Source: Oehlia diaphana
Lineage: Eukaryota; Glomeromycota; Glomeromycetes; Glomerales; Glomeraceae
Assembly (NCBI GenBank): GCA_003833135.1
Contig: QZLH01001065.1
Span: 14,679 to 42,441, forward strand
Length of the DNA stretch: 27,763 bases
Direction of reading: 5' to 3'
Shown here one piece after another: positions 21,113 through 27,763 of this stretch. The notes beneath the pieces are model-generated. The model had not been told where the DNA came from and ran no database searches. It saw nothing but the letters and a program-made list of their open reading frames with translations. Numbering within the stretch: the first letter of the stretch is position 1; every line of letters begins with the position of its first letter. Both the position numbers and the translations under genes were made by a program.

Positions 21113-22158
21113 ATGCGATTGAAGATTTTGTGTTCGGAAGTGAGATGAAAAAATGTTATGAAAGGCCTGAATAATTTTTTTAGGGAGACAAATAAAGTGT
21201 CAGATTGAAAATTATCAATTCTAATAATTTATTCCTTATTTTTATGACTTTTTGATATAAGATTCTCACATATATACCTTTGCAAGCATTTTCTTTTATT
21301 CAGTCTTAAATATGTATGAAAATATTTAGTTTAAGTGTTGTTTTAGAATTACGGATAACAGATGAGTCAGATTGTAGCAAATTACTATACAAGCTCTAGC
21401 TCTGTTTAATTCATTAACTAGTAATTTTATGAATTTATGTATTTTATAATGTCTTTTATTTAAAATAGAATATTCACAGTTAATAAGTCTGTGATTACGA
21501 AAAGAAATTAATTAAAATTAATTATTAGAACATTTCCGATAAACGTGAGATTCGTAATGATTTTGCCCATTTTACGGAATGTTTCATTATTAGCCAAGCA
21601 CAGATTAAATTTATTATTCTGAACATAGCACCAATTTTGATCGAAAAATATGATAACTTTGACCGGAATTATGTGCAAACCGGACAATAGTAATAATGGG
21701 AAAACTTGTCAGAAAGAAAATTTATAAATTTAATAACAGATATTACATGCATAAATTATCATAAATAAAATCATTAAACTAATAAATCATATCAAGACTA
21801 AATATTAATGATGAAGATCTTATGAACTCAGTATTTTCAAATATATTTTACTAAAAAGCTGATTCTAAATCGGAAAATCGAAATTCGATTAAAAATCATA
21901 TTTAGAAAAAATCATTTAGATAAATAATAATTCATCTCAGCATATTTTAGAATTCCTATAATACATATTTCCAAAGCAAGAGTTCAACTAATTCAAGATT
22001 TTGTGTCAACTAGTCTAAGGTGGCGTCGTTTTGGATTTTCATAAATTCGATATAAACTTAAAAATCAACGAAATTATATTACTCAAAATCTTCATTTAGA
22101 AATAATGTAATTAACGTTAAGAAATAAAAAATTGCATTAATGGATTGGGATTCTGATC
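21113..22158. other. Spacer and probable promoter region of the ATPase gene
   Basis: No gene seen. The patch 21560-21700 (GCCCATTTTACGGAATG ..., TTTGACCGGAATTATGTGC) is more GC-rich and may be a dispersed repeat or regulatory segment. Confidence 0.3.
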
Positions 22159-22251
22159 TTATCTTCGGTACCAGTTCATCAATCTATCCATCAGAGACGA
22201 TAAAATACCGGAAGAAGCAGAACTCGTTAAAGCAGAGAAACTTTTTGTCAT
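22159..22251 (-). other. Short Ser-rich frame, 30 residues
   Basis: ATG at 22251 gives MTKSFSALTSSASSGILSSL then MDRLMNWYRR and a stop at 22161-22159. Codon mix is GC-richer than the spacer. It starts 12 bases after the zinc-cluster stop. It may be an alternative last exon, a tiny gene or 3' untranslated sequence; no splice in a matching phase was found. Confidence 0.2.
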
Positions 22252-22262
22252 CTTAAGATATT

Positions 22263-22677
22263 TTAATTTTGTTGTACACGATGCTTATATGGACCTCTTT
22301 TGGTTGCTCTTCTCGCTTTTCGAGCAGAGTCTTTGCATGTTTCAGTGATATTAAGATCAATACAACGTTGACAAGGCCTTTTATCGTCACATTTTTTGCG
22401 CGACTTTTGACAGTTAACTACATTAAATAAATAACCATTTCATAAAATGTCAAATTGCGAACTTCCGTCAAAAAGAACATTACAATGACGATTAATAAGT
22501 AAAATTCTATTTACCACAAGCACACTTTACTTGTTCTCTCTTTGTAGTTCTTTCTGTGTTTGGCCAAATAAGGGAAGGTTTTGATTGAACATCATTCGTT
22601 TCCTGGTTAGAAAGTTCTTGCTGTTGCTGTTGGCTTTCTTGAGCATTCAAATTAATTTCTTCTGGGGGTACTAACAT
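22263..22677 (-). CDS. Small Zn2Cys6 zinc-cluster protein, unit 1
   Basis: Exon 22677-22515, intron 22514-22418 (97 nt, GTAAAT...TAG) and exon 22417-22263 encode 105 residues. The cluster is CVNCQKSRKKCDDKRPCQRC followed by an eight-residue spacer and a sixth Cys (C-x2-C-x6-C-x5-C-x2-C-x8-C). This is a complete fungal Gal4-type binuclear zinc cluster, which binds DNA in transcription factors. The intron splits the cluster just after CAC. The N-terminal part is Gln-rich (QESQQQQQEL), and the C-terminus is basic (ARKARRATKRGPYKHR) like a linker or nuclear signal. No middle-homology domain or coiled-coil of usual length follows, so the protein is very short for the family. Alternative: exons 3-4 of a fused gene with unit 2 (acceptor at 22672-22671). 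Confidence 0.75.
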
Positions 22678-22704
22678 TAGTTTTTTAATTATTACGATAA
22701 GTGT

Positions 22705-23270
22705 TTAAATATGTAGCAATAAAATGTCAAAAATAGAAAAGCTTAAAGTACCATGATTCTTAATGGCTGATTTTTTTTTATTTTTTCTACTGACATTTAC
22801 ATACGATGAAGAATGGTATATTTCACGGATCAATCTCGATCTTTTCATTCCAGCTTCGCCGATCAACACTTTATTACCTAATTTTCTCTCTTTTCTAATG
22901 GAATCTCTGCATGTTTCAGCGATATTAAGCCTAATACAGCGTTGACAGGGCCTTTCATCATCACATTTCTTGCATGACTTCTTACAGTTAACTATAATAT
23001 TTGAAATAATAATGTAACCGTTACATAAAAATGGCAAATTAGTGTTATAAATTTAGCAAAAAAATAAATATACGAAAAATAAAGTTGCGTAAAATACTAT
23101 TTACCACAAGCACATTTTACTTGTTCTCTCTTCATATTTCTTTTTGATAATAATTCAGCAAGGGAAGGTTTTGTTTGAACTGAAACACTTTTTCGTGTAG
23201 AAAGTTCTTGTAGATGTTGTTGAATTTCCGGAAAGTTTAAATCATTACCTTCTAATGGTACAGAAGACAT
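22705..23270 (-). CDS. Small Zn2Cys6 zinc-cluster protein, unit 2
   Basis: Exon 23270-23105, intron 23104-22992 (113 nt) and exon 22991-22705 encode 150 residues beginning MSSVPLEGNDLNFPEIQQHL. The cluster is CVNCKKSCKKCDDERPCQRC plus IRLNIAETC, all six Cys present with one extra Cys (SCKKC instead of SRKKC). N-terminal text (QTKPSLAEL ... KREQVKCAC) and the intron position match unit 1, so the two are tandem paralogues. The tail is basic (GMKRSRLIREIY ... SRKNKKKSAIKNHG). The last residues (TLSFSIFDILLLHI) are hydrophobic and look like translated intron: a GT at 22751-22750 in phase 1, joined to the AG at 22672-22671, would make an 81-nt intron and fuse this unit with unit 1 (238 residues, two clusters). 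Confidence 0.72.
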
Positions 23271-23330
23271 ATTAACATTTTTATATTAAAAAATTATAGT
23301 GACGAAATATCAAGAAGGGAAGAGTCATAC

Positions 23331-23409
23331 CACAATCCCCAGTTAGTGATTTTTTTCTTTTTTTTTTATAAAAATGGTATATATCATGGATCAGCCTTGA
23401 TCTTCCCAT
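23331..23409 (-). pseudogene. Partial third zinc-cluster unit or alternative first exon
   Basis: The minus strand from about 23440 matches the tail of unit 2 (ATCAGCGGAGCC... versus ATCGGCGAAGCT...), here reading SLISGALMGRSRLIHDIYHF then YKKKRKKSLTGDC. The upstream cluster part is missing or frameshifted. From ATG at 23409 the frame is open to a GTATGA donor at 23330. Joined in phase 1 to the AG at 23253-23252, the intron would be 79 nt and would enter unit 2 in frame. So it is either a decayed third repeat or the real first exon. Confidence 0.4.
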
Positions 23410-23440
23410 TAAGGCTCCGCTGATCAATGACTAATTTTTC

Positions 23441-24590
23441 GCCCTTACGTGGTTTGCGGAATGGCAAAACTTTTTTTTTTTTTTTATAAATAAAGTCTAA
23501 AAAAAGAAAAATAAAAATAAAAATAAAAATTAAGAACTAATGATAAACATAACAAAATATCTTAATATATTAAAACAAAGCAAAAAATTATGAAGTAGGA
23601 AAGAATGGAATAGTTAATATAAAGACGTTTGTTTCTTTTAATAAATAAATAATTATTACTACATACTAAAAGTAGAAAGATTATTCAAAAATTTTGACTT
23701 TTTTGGTTAATAACGTGAATACAAAATTTATAATCAATGAAAATCTTTGCATGAAAGTCACGTGGTCATTATTTATTATTAACGTTTGGTCAAAAAGGTT
23801 TTATTTCAGGCAAAAAAAAAAAAATTTTATTAACGAAATTATTATATTCTAAATATAAAAAAATAACGGATATATTGTACAAATTTTTATGACTATTATT
23901 TTTTTATTAGAATAAATAGATTTATTTGTGAGATAATTTTAGGTATATCAATTTTAAACCATTCAGATACAAATGAAATTTCTATTAATTTCTATTTATC
24001 TTGAAAAAAAGGGAAACTTAAGAAATATTATATAAAAAACTCCGAAAATTAATTATTTTTTTTTTTAAGACAATTCTAAACTACTTTTAAAACTTTGTAA
24101 TATGAAATTTCGAAATGGTTGTACTTTTTTATGACTTAAATGATATGAGCAGAACGTGTTGATTTTCGATAAGTTATCTTAATCGTTATTGGAATTCTAG
24201 TAATACAGCGGCTCGTTCTAATAATGGAATTCTATATCGGTAAACCTAATTTTTAAACAATCAAAAATGGACTAACAATAATATTTTTGAGTTCTTTGTT
24301 AGAATTCGATGATCATCTGCGATTGTCCAATGGAACGAAATAATAATCTGGATTCCGTAATAAAAACTCTGATTTATTTTCTCTAATGTCACATTTTTTA
24401 TTTTTATAAAACCACTAAAAAAAAAGATTCTTAAAATATCAATTTCAAACGGAATTAATCATTTTAGCAGATAATTTAGAAAAATGGCAAGAATTTGCAT
24501 GTCATACGGCTCTGTCGTCTCTTATTACTGGTAGATCACTTTATATTAATTTCATATTCTGGTCATATCAAATATAGGAAGCTAACCTGC
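23441..24590. other. Gene-free spacer
   Basis: Poly-T and poly-A tracts (near 23468, 23815, 24058) and AT-rich text. GC-richer patches at 24130-24240 and 24300-24360 have no coding-like frame; nature unknown. Confidence 0.3.
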
Positions 24591-24629
24591 AAAGAGTTAT
24601 TATGATTCCTTAAAAGTCTAGAAAAAACT

Positions 24630-24848
24630 TACCCGTTTTTTGTTATGGATTGTTATTATAACCTTTATACTATCAAAAATAACTCTCTCATTATAATGAC
24701 GCAATAATTCAATCGAGCTTAACTTATTATTATTAGTCTTTGTTAACAACCGTATTACCTTCACCAAACGTTCTAAAAGGCGTATAAATGACGTACGACC
24801 GAAAAATTGCGCAGTATTAATTCCCCACTTGAGAACTTTTTCGCGCAA
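24630..24848 (-). other. Coding-like frame with strong 5' splice donor
   Basis: After a stop at 24851-24849, a minus-strand frame of about 72 codons reads KVLKWGINTAQFFGRTSFIR, LLERLVKVIRLL, then KLSSIELLRHYNERVIFDSI, ending IHNKKR at a perfect donor GTAAGT near 24634. There is no ATG at its upstream end, so it would be an internal exon or a remnant. CpG-containing codons stand out from the AT-rich surroundings. A TTTGCAG acceptor near 24590 would lead to a stop within eight codons. Family not recognised. Confidence 0.3.
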
Positions 24849-25071
24849 TCATTTTTGCATAATTTTTTCATTTATAAGTCAATTTTTTTTACTTTTTTTT
24901 CATCATCATAACAAGTCACTGATAGTAACGATACATTTAGAAAGATTTTTAAAAGTAGGTATATATACTTTCAAACTTTCTCAATCCAAAACTTCTTTCT
25001 CTGAAATATATTTTATCATAATTCCTTTCTCTAAAATCACTTACAGATATTAAATAATAGTTACGTTTTCC

Positions 25072-25225
25072 AGGTTGACAGGCTGAATCATTGGAAGGTT
25101 GACGTCAATGAAAGTAGATTTTACTAAAGATGATATTAAAAAACTTGAGACGACCTTAAGACGATTTTGAAGACCTATGAACCTACGGAGGATAACATAC
25201 ATGATTGCTGCAATTTGAGTAGCTA
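25072..25225 (+). other. Coding-like fragments, unidentified
   Basis: After a TTTTCCAG acceptor-like site, VDRLNHWKVDVNESRFY reads to a stop. An overlapping frame gives MKVDFTKDDIKKLETTLRRF, stop, then KTYEPTEDNIHDCCNLSS one frame off. Together these look like a small gene broken by frameshift, but no family is recognised. Confidence 0.25.
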
Positions 25226-25239
25226 ACCAATTTTACTTT

Positions 25240-26248
25240 TTTAACTTTTAACATACCATATTCAGGACCTAATGCATGATGCCACTTTACTACCTTTGGA
25301 AATTGGAAATATGATAATTTAGGCGAAAATTAGTATATAATAACATAGCAGTTATTTTGTACTAATCAGAAATAATAATTTAGTACAATAAATTGATATC
25401 AAATCAATATTTAACTCTTTATAGTAATTCTTAAATGTTTATGATTAATTAATTGTAAATTATTTTAGGCTATTCCCTAAAATGAAAAAAAATGTGTTTA
25501 TAATCTCAGTAGATAGATACGTAAATTACGAACATAAGCATGGTAAGTGAAATTTATGGGATTATTTTAATTTTTGTAATTTTTATAAAATGAATAAAGA
25601 AATTTATATAAAATTGATATATGTATATTATATAATATACTGTACATTATATGAAAATGCACATTTTTTATCAACTTATCTCAATGTTATATTTACAATT
25701 ATTTTAAAACTAACCATATACTAGACATAAATATAATAAATTTCTGCAATTCAATAATAATGATTCAAATCATTAGGTTCAAAATATGTGGTTAGATATT
25801 CTATATTTGAACAATGATTAGAAATTGTATTAAGTAACAGTCTAACGGATTTATTAGAATTATATAAATTGATATTCGAAATATTTCCTTTGATTTTTTC
25901 AATTAACGTTGCTAATTCCTTAAGGTATAATAAGTTATCATTAATTACAAAAATTTGAAGATCTGAAAATATTGAATTTGATAAATATTTTTATTCCTAG
26001 TTATTCCAATAATCACTAATATTCCATTGTTTTTATTAAAAATTTGAACGTATAATTCATTCAAAAGTTGTTTATGTAAAACCATATGATAAAAAACGTA
26101 ATTTAAACCATTAAATAAAAAAGTGAAATATAAATAAATTTAGTCATCATTATCATCATCTGTTAATATTCAAAATATTCAAACATTACATTATTATTTT
26201 ACATCATAAAAATAATATCCTAAATATATAATAGATTATATTTACCTT
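25240..26248. other. Gene-free AT-rich spacer 3' of the minus-strand kinase
   Basis: No coding-like frame or paired repeat was seen. Short AT palindromes occur (TATATTATATAATATA near 25624). Confidence 0.35.
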
Positions 26249-27182
26249 CTAACTAGGAACCTCTAAGTCAACTAATTTAGAATCTTGACAACCTATCATA
26301 ATTAATAAAATTAATCATTATCTTAAGTATTTTATAAAATTTAAAAATATAATATATTAAAATACAATACCTTCATTATCTTCATTAAGAAATGTAGTAG
26401 CAATAAAAGATGAATTAATGGGTTTTGACAAATTACTGAAAGTAAATGCTCTATAGTATAAATAGCATCAGGTTTCTTTTCATATGAGGTTGAAATATTT
26501 GGTATTTCTTTATCAGCTTCTTTAAATACAGATTTAACTTCTTCTCCTTCATATCCATATTTAACATTATCACAAAAATTATACCAACATCCTAATATTA
26601 CATATAATTCATTGGCTGTTGGTCTTTGATTTGGATTAGCATTCATACATCTATGAGCTAATTTCTTATAAATTTCAGGCGTTCCTTCTCCAAATTCTGG
26701 TCTGAGTCCATTACATATTTCTAATGCTAAGCCATTATCATGTTTTCTTTTATGAAAAGGTGGTTTTCCAGATGATAATTCAGCCATAACTATACCAAAA
26801 CTATAGATATCTGAAGATAATCTATATGGTTCTCCATTTAAAACTTCTGGAGCAATATATGGCAACACACCATATATTTTACTATCTGGTTTTTGTTCAT
26901 TTGATGGTCCGGATAATCCAAAATCTGATATATAAGAACTTCCTTCAATTCTTAATATAATTCCACTATGAAAATATCCATGAAAATATCCTAATTCATG
27001 TAAATATTTAAGGTCCATTGCTGACCAATATAAATATATAATTTTCTCTCTCCATAAAATGTTATTAAAATTAATTGAAAGAATATTTCTCAAATTTCCT
27101 TCGTCTGCATATTGCATAACCATCATAATTTCTTCAGTTTCTGGGTCTTTAGATATTCCATAAAATTTTAAAGAATTACGTT
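26249..27182 (-). pseudogene. Truncated kinase-family gene with altered catalytic loop
   Basis: Coding runs from 27182 (RNSLKFYGISKDPETEEIMM) through the hinge region and C-lobe. The catalytic loop reads YFHGYFHSGIIL where the family normally has an HKDFHSGNIL-like text, so both the catalytic Asp and the metal-binding Asn positions appear replaced (Tyr, Ile). DFG is intact (ISDFGLSGP), as are YIAPEV, SSDIYSFGIVM and the C-lobe Arg (NPNQRPT). Near 26455 a one-base indel shifts the tail: the family-like continuation AFTFSNLSKPINSSFIATTF is in another frame. After a 78-nt intron (26370-26293), CQDSKLVDLEVPS ends at TAG 26251-26249. The N-lobe is absent; the frame stops at the repeat block beginning at 27183. 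It may be a pseudokinase or a dying gene; upstream exons may lie beyond the window. Confidence 0.8.
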
Positions 27183-27526
27183 TAGGGATGGCAACGGTCG
27201 GTCATGGTCAGTTATCGGTCGGTCATAACCGGTTAAGGGCCTTTGACCGACCGACCATTTTGGCTGACTGTTTTTCTGACCGTTTAACCAACCGTTTAAC
27301 CAACCATTTAACTGATAACTTTTTTCTTTTTAACGAATTTTAATCAAGAAAAAAATGTTAAAAAGTGTAATTTAATCAAAAAAAAAAATGTTATTTAACT
27401 TTTTTTATTGATTAAGTTCGTAAAAAAAGTGTTATTTGGCTAAATAATCGGTTAACCGGTCAGTTAAACAGTCGGTCAGAAGCCTTTGACCGACTGATAT
27501 CGGTCACGGTTATAACCGGTCATGAC
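27183..27526. mobile_element. Fold-back, hAT-like non-autonomous repeat interrupting the kinase
   Basis: It begins TAGGGATGGCAACGG, similar to hAT-type ends, right at the break of the kinase frame; the preceding eight bases are ATTACGTT. It is full of GACCGA/CCGGT motifs. The two halves are imperfectly inverted: TTTAACGAATTTTAATCAA on the left pairs with TTGATTAAGTTCGTAAA on the right, and GGCCTTTGACCGACC with GGTCAGAAGCC-type text. The expected mirrored right terminus (GCCATCCCTA) is not seen; the text changes at about 27526. Confidence 0.55.
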
Positions 27527-27763
27527 TAGTGTTTGAATCCGGATAGAAACTGTCATCTGGATAAAATAAAAAAATTATCCAGTTTTTATCCAGGTTATCC
27601 GTCTTAGATAAAAATCTGGATATATCCGGATAAAAACTGAAATCCGGATAAATTTATATAAAAATTTTTTTTGTAGATCGGGTTTTAACAGATAATTTTG
27701 TGGAACCTAATAAATAAATTTCGTGGTACTTATTTGTGGCTTTTAATTAAATTCGTGGCAATT
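27527..27763. repeat. Second repeat rich in ATCCGGATA motifs
   Basis: It starts TAGTGTTTGAATCCGGATAG and carries many ATCCGGATA, ATCTGGATA and TTATCCAG motifs in both orientations up to about 27655, as in subterminal repeats of DNA transposons. It appears to abut or be nested in the preceding element. Its right end is not recognised within the window. Confidence 0.45.

Noticed and set aside
22763..22945. Plus-strand frame of 60 codons
   Set aside because: Shadow of the zinc-cluster unit 2 exon on the minus strand.
24829..25053. Plus-strand 74-codon frame
   Set aside because: Phe/Ile/Ser-rich, non-ATG start, no domain.
27528..27545. TTTGAATCC resembling a tRNA T-loop
   Set aside because: It sits at the start of a repeat, with no cloverleaf upstream.

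Overview
The window looks like nuclear DNA of an arbuscular mycorrhizal fungus of the Rhizophagus type (Glomeromycotina). This is an inference from several things: very AT-rich DNA with long gene-poor spacers, short GT-AG introns (about 68-113 nt in the gene models here), a fungal Zn2Cys6 cluster, an F-box/LRR protein that begins with the F-box, and two members of the large kinase family with the signatures HSGNIL and YIAPEV that is greatly expanded in these fungi. No rRNA, tRNA or CRISPR array was found.

Layout. 226-1582 (+) is a kinase pseudogene without its N-lobe; its intron-exon pattern is still readable down to the stop. 1583-8560 has no intact gene, but holds several decayed coding remnants on the minus strand, tandem repeats and a diverged segmental duplication. 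8560-14580 is repeat-derived and AT-rich spacer, with a 170-bp TA-flanked MITE with pogo/Fot1-like ends at 11014-11183, a possible retroelement integrase scrap and an orphan C2H2 zinc-finger exon. 14656-16080 (+) is an intact 474-residue F-box protein, followed by a broken partial copy of itself (about 16498-16860). 16860-19420 is spacer with inverted repeats and hairpin/poly-T motifs.

19424-21112 (-) is a well-supported five-exon gene for a P-loop ATPase with a possible mitochondrial presequence and a membrane segment. 22263-23409 (-) holds a tandem array of Zn2Cys6 units: two good ones and one partial upstream unit. The splice phases allow these to be separate small genes or one fused gene with two zinc clusters. 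26249-27182 (-) is a second kinase, with changed catalytic-loop residues, a frameshifted C-tail and a 5' side cut off by a nested repeat block (27183-27763).

The genes do not form a pathway. The region reads as fast family turnover (kinase, F-box, zinc cluster), with duplication, decay and transposon insertion visible at different stages. The most noteworthy item is the zinc-cluster array. No clearly new molecular system is demonstrated.
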